Source: Myxococcus sp. CA023
Lineage (GTDB): Bacteria; Myxococcota; Myxococcia; Myxococcales; Myxococcaceae
Direction of reading: 5' to 3'
Assembly: GCF_010998615.1 (NCBI RefSeq)
Contig: NZ_JAAEAH010000071.1
Coordinates: 1-51,254 of the forward strand
Length of the DNA stretch: 51,254 nt
Part shown: positions 42,149 to 50,612 of the stretch, one piece after another
Layout of the letters: each line of letters begins with the position of its first letter
How positions within the stretch are numbered: position 1 is the stretch's first letter
The notes under the pieces: generated by a model
Databases searched by the model: none
Seen by the model: the letters and a program-made list of their open reading frames with translations, nothing else
Told to the model about the DNA's origin: nothing
Made by a program: the position numbers and the translations under genes

Positions 42149-43612
42149 ATGCGCGCCGAACTGCTGCTGTCTCACGAAGACAGCCATCAACCCGTTTGGG
42201 GCCAGGGACTCGACCTGGAGAGTCTCCCGGATGTTCCCGTTCCGGCTGAAAACGGGTCCCCGAATTATCTTCGCTCCTCATTCGCGAGTCCAAATGACCT
42301 CGCCGTGCAGCGCTGGGGGGTCGTCGCCCCCAAAGGCCCAGTGGGAGACAGGCTGCTGAAGCTCATCGAGCCACTCCAGGAGCTGCGTCAACGGGAACAA
42401 GGAGGGCATCCTGTCCAGATCTACCGCCCTGCTGGCGGGATGGCGATTGATGAGGCCCATGCCTGGAAGGACCGGACCTTCGGGCCCGAGAAGGTGAACG
42501 AAGAGGACCGTCCTTCCTATCTCCTCATCCTGGGGGACCTGGATGAAACCTCGCTGGAGCTCCAGCAAGCCCTCGCGACCGACTCCCTGGTGGGCCGACT
42601 TACGTTCCCCACGGACGAAGGCTACCGGGCCTATGTCGACAAGGTTCTGCGCTGGACGAACAGGCCTTCAACCGCGCAGCGCGCGAACCTGCTCTTCTAC
42701 ACTGCCAGGGATGGCAGCTCCGCGACGAACCAGGGACATGACCTGTTGATGCAGCCATGCATCGACTGCTTGAATCAGCGTCATCGCGAGTGCGCAATTC
42801 AAACCCAGCCGCCCCTGTCGATGGAGGAGACAGGGACCAGAAAGGACTCCGCGGTAGCACGATTCCTAGGCTTTGCCTCCCAGGCAGGCCCCTCTGTGTT
42901 GCTGTCCCTGAGTCACGGTTTGGGTCCACCTCCGCGTGGACGATGGGAGTCCCAGGAAAAGCAACGAGCGCGACAGGGTTCGCTCCTGCTGACGCGCGAA
43001 CAACTGCTCACCGCGGACGATGTCGCGTCACGGCCTTTCCTCCCTGGTGGCATCTGGTTCGGTCTGGCGTGCTTCAGCGCGGGTACACCTGCCCGCAGTG
43101 CCTATGCACCCTGGCTACGAGACCTGCCTTCGCTCCAGGCCGCGAGAGCAAGTCCGCTGACGGCCCTACCGGCCCCTGGCGAACGCCCCTTCGTCGCCGC
43201 GCTTCCCCAAGCAGCGCTGGCGAATCCAGACGGCCCCCTGGCCGTGGTGGGGCACATGGACCTGGCCTGGACGCTTGGCTTCAACGACCAGGGACGCCTC
43301 AGGTACGCCCGGTTCAACCAGGTCATCGAACAACTGGGCCACCAGGTTCGTGCCGGGGCCGCGATGAGGCCGCTACTCGACGCCGCCAATGAGCTCGGGC
43401 GCTGGTTGAGCGCGAACGCTCATCAAGCGCGCGTGACCCAAGATGAGAAGAGGCGCCCACGGGAAAGCCCAGCGGACTGGGCCTTCCGCTGGCTCAAGTA
43501 CCACGACCTCGCCAGCTACGTCCTGCTGGGAGACCCCGCAGTTCGGTTGCCTTTGGTGTCAAAGCCTCCATCGAAATACCTCGGCTCGCAGCCTCATCGA
43601 AGCGCAAGGTAA
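42149..43612 (+). CDS. Caspase-fold protease, C25 (gingipain)-like
   Basis: 487-residue protein with the layout of clan CD cysteine peptidases. An N-terminal part of about 120 residues is followed by the alpha-beta core: strand YLLILGD, a long middle segment, then catalytic-type His256 in LLSLSHGLGPP and Cys308 in GIWFGLACFSAG, each at the end of a hydrophobic strand, 52 residues apart. Near the C terminus DLASYVLLGDPAVRLPL is the ending typical of gingipain/C25-like peptidases. No signal peptide, so cytoplasmic. Co-transcribed with the two-repeat gene. The stop codon TAA is part of the -35 element for the following CBASS operon. It is a candidate intermediate protease in a cascade with the two CHAT proteins. 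Confidence 0.75.
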   Translation: MRAELLLSHEDSHQPVWGQGLDLESLPDVPVPAENGSPNYLRSSFASPNDLAVQRWGVVAPKGPVGDRLLKLIEPLQELRQREQGGHPVQIYRPAGGMAIDEAHAWKDRTFGPEKVNEEDRPSYLLILGDLDETSLELQQALATDSLVGRLTFPTDEGYRAYVDKVLRWTNRPSTAQRANLLFYTARDGSSATNQGHDLLMQPCIDCLNQRHRECAIQTQPPLSMEETGTRKDSAVARFLGFASQAGPSVLLSLSHGLGPPPRGRWESQEKQRARQGSLLLTREQLLTADDVASRPFLPGGIWFGLACFSAGTPARSAYAPWLRDLPSLQAARASPLTALPAPGERPFVAALPQAALANPDGPLAVVGHMDLAWTLGFNDQGRLRYARFNQVIEQLGHQVRAGAAMRPLLDAANELGRWLSANAHQARVTQDEKRRPRESPADWAFRWLKYHDLASYVLLGDPAVRLPLVSKPPSKYLGSQPHRSAR

Positions 43613-43632
43613 TAAAACCCGCCTCGTGCGTC
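43608..43632 (+). promoter_or_regulatory. ECF-type promoter, copy 3 (before CBASS)
   Basis: GGTAATAAA at 43608 and CGTC at 43629-43632, again exactly 16 bases between GGTAA and CGTC. The -35 overlaps the stop of the upstream protease gene. The ATG at 43639 would lie only 6 bases past the -10, so the GTG at 43672 is the likelier start. Confidence 0.72.
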
Positions 43633-43671
43633 CTCTCCATGAACGGTCGTTTCGTGGAGAGGACCTCGATT

Positions 43672-45621
43672 GTGAACCCCTCGAAAGCCCCCTTTGAAGT
43701 CAGGTTGGAGTTCCTTGGAGACGAGGAACCGTTTACCTGGAGCCCCAAGAAGTACTCATTCAAGCACACGGGTGGAGTTCTCAGCTCAATCGAAATCCCA
43801 TGGGACCGCCTCCAGCATCAACTCGAAGCACTCAGCACGGGAGCATCAGGGGCCGTCCTGCTTGAGCAGTTTGGATTGGAGCTCCGTCAAATTCTGGTGC
43901 CCACGGTCTGGCCTCGCCTCGAAAGCAAAGTTATCGAGGCCCTGGCTGAAGGCAGGCCCGTCCACCTCACGCTCTATTCCGACCGTGCCGACGAGATTTT
44001 CCATCTCCCCTGGGAACTTCTGAATCTGACAGGGGGACGCAGACTGGGAACACTGGCGAGCTGTCTCATTCAATACGAATGTGCTACCGATTTTCATAGC
44101 GCATTGCAAATACCGCCCACCGGCAGAATCCTCTTTGCCTACTCAGAAGCCGGAGGAAACGTCCCATTCAGCGAGCACATGACTGCCCTTGAGGGCACCT
44201 GCCGAGATGCAGGTCTGTACTTCGACCCGGACCAGGATGTCATCCCCCACGTCAACCAAAGCCGACTTGCAGCCAAGATGGCAGATGCGTCGCGCCCAGT
44301 TACGGCACTCCACCTGCTTTGTCATGGAGGCAGCAGGAATGAAGACGGCGCGAAGTACCATGGACTTATCTTCGATCCAAAGCGAGACGACGACAGCGAG
44401 TCAGACTTCGTAGATGCCGCTGCCCTGCGGCATCTGCTGTTCGAGTCCTGCGACTCCAGAGCGCTTCGGCTCGTCACCATCTGCGCCTGCCAAGGGGGAG
44501 ACGCGGGCACTCCAGGACTCGCGCTGGAGAGCAACGCCCGGATGCTCCACCGACAGGGCATACCTGCCGTGCTTGCATCTCGGCTGCCTTTGACATGCCG
44601 GGGCTCCATCACCTTCACCAAGACCCTCTACCAAAAGCTGCTCGTCTGCCAGGAGAACATGCGAACAGCGCTCGCATCGGCGCGGAGCGAACTCGCGCGC
44701 AAAGAGCCTTCTCACGACGCGATTTCGATTCAACTGTATGCGAGAGCGGGAGACGCCCGGGCCCTGCTGCCCTTCAGCGCACCGCCGTCCCCCAGCTTCG
44801 ATGATGCCCCACCACGAGAACTGGTCCTCATCCGGCATAGCGCCTACAGCACCGCGCATGGAACTCCCACGCCACAGGACACGCCAGCGCTCTTCGCAGG
44901 AAAGCGCGTTCGGCCGGTCGTCAGTATCAATCAAGCTCCAATGGTTTCCGAGCGCAGGTGGGAGAATCTGGAGCCAGAGGTCGCGAAGCTGGCGGCACGT
45001 GACGGAGTGCTCCGGCGAACGCTCGAAGAGCCGGACACGGATATCGTCTACTTTGGGTTTCCATACGTCTCGTTCGCGGCGTTTGTGGGCTATTTGGCCA
45101 AAAACCGCCACGTCGATGTACTCGAGTATGACCGGTCCAGCGGACGATTCATGTGGCATCAGGACGAGCAGGAACCTGTGCCTCCGCTCAAGACTGAGGC
45201 CATCTCACACGCCTCGGGCACCGCTGCCCAAGTAAGAATTTCCATCTCCGCCATCGTTCAGCAGGAGGAGTGCGAGCGCGTGCTGCCCGCCTCGAACGTG
45301 AACTTGGACCTTCACTTTTTTCTGGAACAGGCCCAGCGCGGCATCGTTCGCCGGGCGTCTCAACTTCGGGAGTATGTGAACGTCATTCGTAGGGCCGTCG
45401 ACTTTCACATCGCAGGAAACAGCGGCATCGACAGCATTCACGTCTTCGCCGCAGTGCCCGTGAGTGTCGCGTTCCACCTGGGGCAGGCATTGGCTTTCAC
45501 CGGCCTCCCTGATTGCTTCATCTACAACTTCGACGCTCGCGACCCCCCTCGCTACAAGTGGTGCATGCATCTCCAAGCCGCTGGCGAGGGCCGTTCCGCA
45601 ATCAAGTTGTTCTCGTTGTGA
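43672..45621 (+). CDS. CHAT-SAVED CBASS effector protease
   Basis: 649-residue effector. Residues about 1-380 are a CHAT caspase-like domain with its leader (HLPWELLNL), His218 in LHLLCHGG and Cys273 in ICACQGGD. Residues about 395-649 are a SAVED domain, the sensor for cyclic oligonucleotides made by CD-NTases, recognised by the C-terminal block IHVFAAVPVSVAFHLGQALAF and the ending YKWCMHL. Binding the signal should activate the protease. The GTG at 43672 follows GGAGAGG; the ATG at 43639 is too close to the promoter -10. It heads the CBASS operon, 31 bases before the CD-NTase. Protein targets unknown; the linked anti-sigma CHAT protein and the C25-like protease are the obvious candidates. 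Confidence 0.87.
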   Translation: MNPSKAPFEVRLEFLGDEEPFTWSPKKYSFKHTGGVLSSIEIPWDRLQHQLEALSTGASGAVLLEQFGLELRQILVPTVWPRLESKVIEALAEGRPVHLTLYSDRADEIFHLPWELLNLTGGRRLGTLASCLIQYECATDFHSALQIPPTGRILFAYSEAGGNVPFSEHMTALEGTCRDAGLYFDPDQDVIPHVNQSRLAAKMADASRPVTALHLLCHGGSRNEDGAKYHGLIFDPKRDDDSESDFVDAAALRHLLFESCDSRALRLVTICACQGGDAGTPGLALESNARMLHRQGIPAVLASRLPLTCRGSITFTKTLYQKLLVCQENMRTALASARSELARKEPSHDAISIQLYARAGDARALLPFSAPPSPSFDDAPPRELVLIRHSAYSTAHGTPTPQDTPALFAGKRVRPVVSINQAPMVSERRWENLEPEVAKLAARDGVLRRTLEEPDTDIVYFGFPYVSFAAFVGYLAKNRHVDVLEYDRSSGRFMWHQDEQEPVPPLKTEAISHASGTAAQVRISISAIVQQEECERVLPASNVNLDLHFFLEQAQRGIVRRASQLREYVNVIRRAVDFHIAGNSGIDSIHVFAAVPVSVAFHLGQALAFTGLPDCFIYNFDARDPPRYKWCMHLQAAGEGRSAIKLFSL

Positions 45622-45652
45622 TCCCCTGTCCCCATCCAGGAGTTGAATCAAC

Positions 45653-46720
45653 ATGGCCGTCGTCCAAACTCAGATGATTCAGTTCGATGAAGCGATCCGT
45701 CTCAAGCGATTCGACGAGAACAAGGAGCTTCGAGAGAAGCGTGACATCATCATCGAAAAGCTCCGAAAAAAGTTCGAAGCCCTGCGGGCTGAGAAGAAGG
45801 ACGTCCCCACGTTCGAAAGTTTCAACCAGGGCAGCTACGAAATGGGGACGGGCATCCATCCGGAGAAGGGGGACTACGACATCGACGTGGGGCTCGCCTT
45901 CAACTGCGCGACGACGAAGTACCTCAACCCCGTCGACTTGAAGCTCCTGGTCGACGACGCGCTCAAGGGGCATACCCAGTTGGGCTCCGAGGTCCGCCGC
46001 TCGTGCGTTACCGTAAGTTACCAGAAGGATGGCGAACTGGCATTCCACGTCGACCTCGCCATCTACGCATACGACAACCCTGACAGCCCCACACGGCGGA
46101 TGTTCATCGCCAAGGGGAAAAGAGGCTCCGGAGAGAAGGATCGCCACTGGGAAGAGTCTGAGCCCAGGAAGCTCACCGCGTGGGTCGCGGAACGGTTCAG
46201 TTCTGCGCAACAACAAACGCAATTTCTCCGCGTCATTCGGGCCCTGAAGCGGTGGAAGACCAAGAAATTCGCGACCGATGGACAGAATGCGCCATCCGGC
46301 ATCGGGCTCACGGTCGCGGCAGGCCATTGGTTCAAGCCTCAAGTCACCGTCGACGCTCTCAGGGGGACCACTTTCGACGATCTCAAGGCGATGCGGGACT
46401 TCGTCGGGACGTTGGTGAACCAATTCACCATGACCAGCACCAAGTCGGACGGCTCCGCGTTGTACCGGCTTTCCGTTCCACTTCCTGTCGCACCGGGAGC
46501 GGACATCTTTACGAAAATGACCGAGGGCCAGATGACCACCTTCCGCGAGCGGCTCATCCAACTCAGGGACTGCCTGGACCAAGTCAAGAACGAGGTGGAC
46601 GTCGTCGAGGCATGCAAGCGGATGCGCGACCAGTTCGGTGACGAGTTCCCCGTCCCCGAGAAGGACAGCTCGGGCCGCAAAGGCGGCCCCGCCATCGTCT
46701 CTAGCGCGGTTTCAGCCTGA
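45653..46720 (+). CDS. CD-NTase (CBASS cyclic oligonucleotide synthase)
   Basis: 355-residue nucleotidyltransferase of the cGAS/DncV-like group. The polymerase-beta core shows G60-S61 in FNQGSYEMGTGIHP, metal-binding Asp 76 and 78 in YDIDVG, and the third Asp134 in FHVDLAIYA. The helical second half has RVIRALKRWKTKK and a region consistent with the OAS-like C-terminal domain. It makes a cyclic di- or trinucleotide on phage infection; the product cannot be read from sequence, though SAVED partners often bind trinucleotides. Start ATG 45653 with CAGGAG upstream. The C terminus (GGPAIVSSAVSA) is flexible, as expected for the tail that Cap2 conjugates to targets. Confidence 0.92.
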   Translation: MAVVQTQMIQFDEAIRLKRFDENKELREKRDIIIEKLRKKFEALRAEKKDVPTFESFNQGSYEMGTGIHPEKGDYDIDVGLAFNCATTKYLNPVDLKLLVDDALKGHTQLGSEVRRSCVTVSYQKDGELAFHVDLAIYAYDNPDSPTRRMFIAKGKRGSGEKDRHWEESEPRKLTAWVAERFSSAQQQTQFLRVIRALKRWKTKKFATDGQNAPSGIGLTVAAGHWFKPQVTVDALRGTTFDDLKAMRDFVGTLVNQFTMTSTKSDGSALYRLSVPLPVAPGADIFTKMTEGQMTTFRERLIQLRDCLDQVKNEVDVVEACKRMRDQFGDEFPVPEKDSSGRKGGPAIVSSAVSA

Positions 46721-46727
46721 TTCAGCC

Positions 46728-48479
46728 ATGCCCTTTCCCACCGATATCTCCCACGAGGCGAAGATAGCCTTCCTGGAACGGCTCTACGATGGCCGCCTGC
46801 TCGACGCGTGCGGCCGGGTGGTCTGCCTGGCGCCTCCTCCGGAAAGACGCGCGGAGGCGCGGCTTGAACCCGCTGTCACAGGGTCCATGACGGTGGGAGC
46901 GCATGTCTTCACGCTGGAAGTACGCTTGCCAGCAGCGTTCCCGCGTTGCCTTCCCGTGGTCCGTCTGGTGAAGGAAGTCGAGCCTCCGCTCGACCTCCCA
47001 CACCTCGTCAGAGGTAACGAACTGTGTTTCACGTCCGATGCCAATCTTCTCGACTTGAGAAGTCCTGAACGAATCCTCGACGAGTGCCTCATGCTCGTCC
47101 GGGCGCATCTGGAGCGCATGCTCGAGGTGAACCGGCCCCAGGAGTACTTGCGCGAGGCCTTTGCCTACTGGGAGTCGGTCTCTCGAATTCGCTCCGCGCT
47201 CTGTTCAGTCACCATCAGTGACACACCTCGAGAGCTCAGCATCTTCTATACCGGCACTGCCTCTGTAGCCGTCGCGGACGACGCTGCGACCTGCGCCCGG
47301 CTCCGACCTCATCGAGATGCCAAAGGACTGCGCAGTGGCAGCGCGCTTTACGTGCCTCTCGATCCGATCTCCGTGGACCCGAACTTCCGGCTGGTGGACC
47401 TGTCCTCCGTCAAAGGACTCCAGAAGTACGTACGCGCGCTGCCGGAGAATCATCGGAAGGTCATCGCCAACTTCGTCACATCCCATGGGTCTCAGCCCGA
47501 TAACTTCGTCGTGCTCGCCTTGAGACGACCCGAGGCGGAGCACGCCCTCATCGGGGTTCGCCTCAGCGCGATGCGCGGTGGCCACCCGCTCACGGACAAC
47601 AAGGCCACGGCGGCGGTGGTGCCCTACACGCTGTTACGCATGGACCGTGCATACCTTGAACGAAGAGGAGGCGCGAGCACGGGACTCCAGCGGCGCCGGG
47701 TGCTCCTCGCTGGATGCGGGGCGGTTGGCGGATACATCGCGTTCGCGCTCGCCCGAGCAGGCATCGGGCATCTTTCATTGGCCGATGAAGACACCTTCAG
47801 CCCCGACAACGTGTACCGGCATGTCTGTGGCATGGGGACTCTGTTCCAACCCAAGGTGCAGGGGTTGAAGGCTGAAATCGAGCGCAACGTCCCTTATGTC
47901 TCCGTGACGGAGCACGCCGAGGAGCTCGGCAGTCTCCTTCGCAAAAGAGAGTCCTGGGCCAAGGAGCATGACCTCATCATCTCCGCGATGGGTCATCCCA
48001 CCGCGGAGTTGGACCTGAATGCGTGGAGCTGGTCGAGCTCCGCGCACCCACCCGTGCTCTTCACATGGCTGGAGCCGCTCGGATTGGGAGGACATGCGCT
48101 CCTCACGCATGCTCCAAGCCATGGAAGCTCCAGCCCTGGCTGTATGGAGTGCCTCCATTCGCGCCCATATGATGGCGGGCCGATTGAAAACCGCACGGCC
48201 TTCGCGACGCCTGGCATCACCTACACGCGAGATACGCTGGGGTGTGGCAACCGGTACATGCCCTTCTCCGACCTCGATGCCCAGCGTACCGCGGAGATGG
48301 CATCCCGCCTCGCCTTACAAGTGCTGAGCAAGGAGCATACGGATGCAACCCTCATCTCTTGGAAGGGAGACAGGCGCGCATTCGAGAGCGCGGGATACTC
48401 CGTGACGCCCTACTTCGAGATGGCTTCGGGAGTGACGGACTTCCGTCGGATGGACTGTGCGTGCTGCGGGACGCCATGA
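46728..48479 (+). CDS. cap2: Cap2-like E2-E1 ubiquitin-transfer fusion (type II CBASS)
   Basis: 583-residue protein. An N-terminal E2-like domain (about 1-150) has its catalytic-type Cys100 in RGNELCFTSDANL. A middle linker domain follows. The C-terminal E1/ThiF-like domain (about 320-583) has the nucleotide loop LLAGCGAVGGYIA (326-338), LADEDTFSPDNVYRH, and a candidate catalytic Cys506 in TLGCGNRYMP, plus Cys pairs (GCMEC; CACCG at the end) for zinc. In type II CBASS, Cap2 links the C terminus of the CD-NTase to a target to prime signalling. I use ATG 46728, 7 bases past the CD-NTase stop; the longer frame overlaps that gene. Its stop overlaps cap3 (ATGA). Confidence 0.9.
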   Translation: MPFPTDISHEAKIAFLERLYDGRLLDACGRVVCLAPPPERRAEARLEPAVTGSMTVGAHVFTLEVRLPAAFPRCLPVVRLVKEVEPPLDLPHLVRGNELCFTSDANLLDLRSPERILDECLMLVRAHLERMLEVNRPQEYLREAFAYWESVSRIRSALCSVTISDTPRELSIFYTGTASVAVADDAATCARLRPHRDAKGLRSGSALYVPLDPISVDPNFRLVDLSSVKGLQKYVRALPENHRKVIANFVTSHGSQPDNFVVLALRRPEAEHALIGVRLSAMRGGHPLTDNKATAAVVPYTLLRMDRAYLERRGGASTGLQRRRVLLAGCGAVGGYIAFALARAGIGHLSLADEDTFSPDNVYRHVCGMGTLFQPKVQGLKAEIERNVPYVSVTEHAEELGSLLRKRESWAKEHDLIISAMGHPTAELDLNAWSWSSSAHPPVLFTWLEPLGLGGHALLTHAPSHGSSSPGCMECLHSRPYDGGPIENRTAFATPGITYTRDTLGCGNRYMPFSDLDAQRTAEMASRLALQVLSKEHTDATLISWKGDRRAFESAGYSVTPYFEMASGVTDFRRMDCACCGTP

Positions 48480-48985
48480 CCCTGGACACGCTCGTGTTCC
48501 AGCGCCCCTGCGGCGGCAGAGTCAAAGTCGGCCCAGAGGCCCACTCCCAGTTCCTGCGTTTTCGCCAGATGGCCCCGCATCAAGAGGAGGCGGGCGGCGT
48601 CATGCTCGGCCGTCATCTCCTGGACTGCAATGACACGGTCATCGACGAGGTGACGTCCCCCTTACCGGGAGATCGGCGGGGGCGCTTCTCGTTTCATCGT
48701 GCGTCCCAGCGACATCAAGCGGTCATGGATGCGCGCTGGACCGCATCCGGCGGAACCTGTCTCTACCTGGGAGAGTGGCATACCCATCCCGAGCCATGGC
48801 CGAGTCCTTCAGGGGTCGACATCAATGACTGGCGCCGCCGACTGAACGAAGACTCGTTCGAGGGCGATTCGCTCCTCTTCCTCATCATCGGGATGGATGG
48901 AATGAATGCCTGGGAGGGACTCCGGCACGCGCGGCGAATCGTACCGCTTCCTCGGTGGCAACCACTGGCCCCCACCGCCCCATGA
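48476..48985 (+). CDS. cap3: Cap3-like JAMM (JAB/MPN) isopeptidase
   Basis: 169-residue metalloprotease. JAMM zinc site: Glu38 region in QEEAGGVMLG, H102-x-H104-P in GEWHTHP, and S112-x2-D115 in SPSGVD. In type II CBASS, Cap3 removes the CD-NTase from its conjugates and so tunes the system. Starts inside the cap2 stop (ATGA overlap). Last gene of the operon; the minus-strand histidine-kinase remnant begins 16 bases on. Confidence 0.92.
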   Translation: MTLDTLVFQRPCGGRVKVGPEAHSQFLRFRQMAPHQEEAGGVMLGRHLLDCNDTVIDEVTSPLPGDRRGRFSFHRASQRHQAVMDARWTASGGTCLYLGEWHTHPEPWPSPSGVDINDWRRRLNEDSFEGDSLLFLIIGMDGMNAWEGLRHARRIVPLPRWQPLAPTAP

Positions 48986-49000
48986 ACGTGCCCTGTCGGC

Positions 49001-50362
49001 TCAACCCGCGGCGCGAGGCAGGCGCACGGTGAACGTGGTGCCGAGCTGCTCGGAGGACACCACCTCCACGCCGCCGCCGTGGCCTCGCACGATGTCCTGC
49101 ACGATGTAGAGCCCCAGGCCGATGCTCCGCGTGGACTGGCCTTCCTTCAGCGCGCCCCGTGTCAGCGGCTCGAAGAGCCGGGGTAGCAGCTCGCGCGGAA
49201 TGGGGTCACCGCCGTTGAAGACGGAGAGCATAGCGGCCTCGCCTTCCAGGCGCGTGCCCACGCGCACCGGCGCGTCCGCGGGGCTGTAGGCCAGGGCGTT
49301 GCCCAGCAGGTTCGTGAGCACCTGCGCGATGCGGTCCGAATCCCATTCGCCCCGGACCTCGCCCTGGATGTCGACCTCCACCCGCCGCTCCGGGTTCGCC
49401 ACCATCAGCTCGTCCACCACCTGGCTCACCACGTCCCGCAGGTCCGTGGGCTGGCGGTGCAAGGCAATGCCGCCGCCCAGCCGCGCCTTGGTGAAGTCCA
49501 GCAGGTCGCGAATCATCCGCGCCGCGCGCTCGGTGGCCTGACCAATGCGCCACACCATGCGCTTCTGCGAATCCGTCAGCACGCCCTTCTTCTCCAGCAG
49601 CCCCGCCGACATGGAGATGGCCGCCAGCGGATTGCGCAGGTCGTGCGAGACGATGCCCACCAACTGCTGCTCGAACTCGGCGCGGCGGCGCAGCTCCTCC
49701 TGGGAGCGCTGCTGCTCGGCGAACAGGCGCGCGTTCTCGATGGAGAGCGCCGCCTTCGCCGCCAGTTCCTCCACCAGCTCCTGGTCCTCCAGCATGAAGC
49801 TCCGCCCCTATCCCGCGCGCCCCACCGACAGCGTGCCCACCACACGCCCCTGCGTGCGCAAGGGCACGCAGAGGAGGCTGTACGCCGGATCCCCCTCGGA
49901 TGGCGCCTGCCCCACCAGCTCCTGCCGCTGCTCCGCGGACAGCTCGGGGATGAGCAGGGGCCGGCCCCTCTGGAGCACGAAGTCGCTCAGCGCTTCACCC
50001 GGAAGCAAGGGCCGCGCATCCGCGAGCGTGAGCACGGCGTGACGGGCCGCGACCTCCAGGCGGGTGCCATCATCGAACAACAGGCACAGCGTGCAGGCAT
50101 CCGCCATGAAACGCGCCACCTGCCGGGTGATGGTGTCCAACAACACCGCCAGGTCGCGGTTCGTCGCGTCGAAGGCGTTGGAGGCCTCCGCCAGCAGCTG
50201 CAGGTGGGCGGCGGCGGCGCGGGCCTGTGCATGGGCCCGGCGCTCCTCCGCCGTGAGGTGCACCCGGTCCAACGCCTGCGCGCACGCATGCGCCAGCGCC
50301 GTGAAGAAGGCCCGGTCCATCTCCGAGAAGGTGCGCGGCCGAGCGAAGGACAATCCGATGAA
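49001..50362 (-). pseudogene. Sensor histidine kinase gene, stop-interrupted and 5'-truncated
   Basis: Encodes, in one frame, the end of a GAF-like domain (FIGLSFARPRTFSEMDRAFFTALA), a second GAF domain, a short coiled coil (EQQRSQEELRRRAEFE), the H-box VGIVSHDLRNPLAA and an HATPase domain (LLGNALAYSP, IGLGLYIVQDIVRGHGGGVEV). A TAG at 49808-49810 interrupts it between the second GAF domain and the helix MLEDQELVEELAAKAALSIENARL; the frame resumes at once on the other side. Upstream it ends in repeat copy C, so the original start is lost. A downstream ATG at 49795 could still express the kinase core without its sensors. Confidence 0.85.
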
Positions 50363-50610
50363 CGTATAGGCGGGATAGGGGCCCTGTTGAGGGTGAGGGC
50401 TGGAGCGGAGGGGCCGAGGAGGGCCGCTGACGGGGCCTCCCGAGCGATGCTCCCGGCCGGTGGACAGAACGCCTGAACCCCCTTGGGGTACACGCCTGCC
50501 CAGGCTGCGCTCCCATCAGGTGCGTGGCAGGGGCCGCCGGCGTGGTGGCTGTCTTGCGCCTCAACACCACTCAGCCTGGGGTGGCCCTCGTGCCGGGGCC
50601 AACCTCGCAC
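50363..50610 (+). repeat. Dispersed repeat, copy C (248 bp)
   Basis: Same element as copy B (CGTATAGGCGGGATAG to GGGGCCAACCTCGCAC), with an extra 8 bases near 50468. It sits exactly between two broken genes: the 5' end of the histidine kinase ends at its left edge and the 3' end of a trmN6-like gene at its right edge. No inverted repeats and no convincing gene. Confidence 0.85.
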
Positions 50611-50612
50611 TG

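Noticed and set aside
43608..43640. Leaderless mRNA starting at ATG 43639
   Set aside because: Only 6 bases from the -10; the GTG at 43672 has a ribosome site and a normal leader.
37652..48985. A CRISPR type III locus as source of the SAVED signal
   Set aside because: No Cas10, other cas gene or direct-repeat array in the window; a CD-NTase with Cap2 and Cap3 is present instead.
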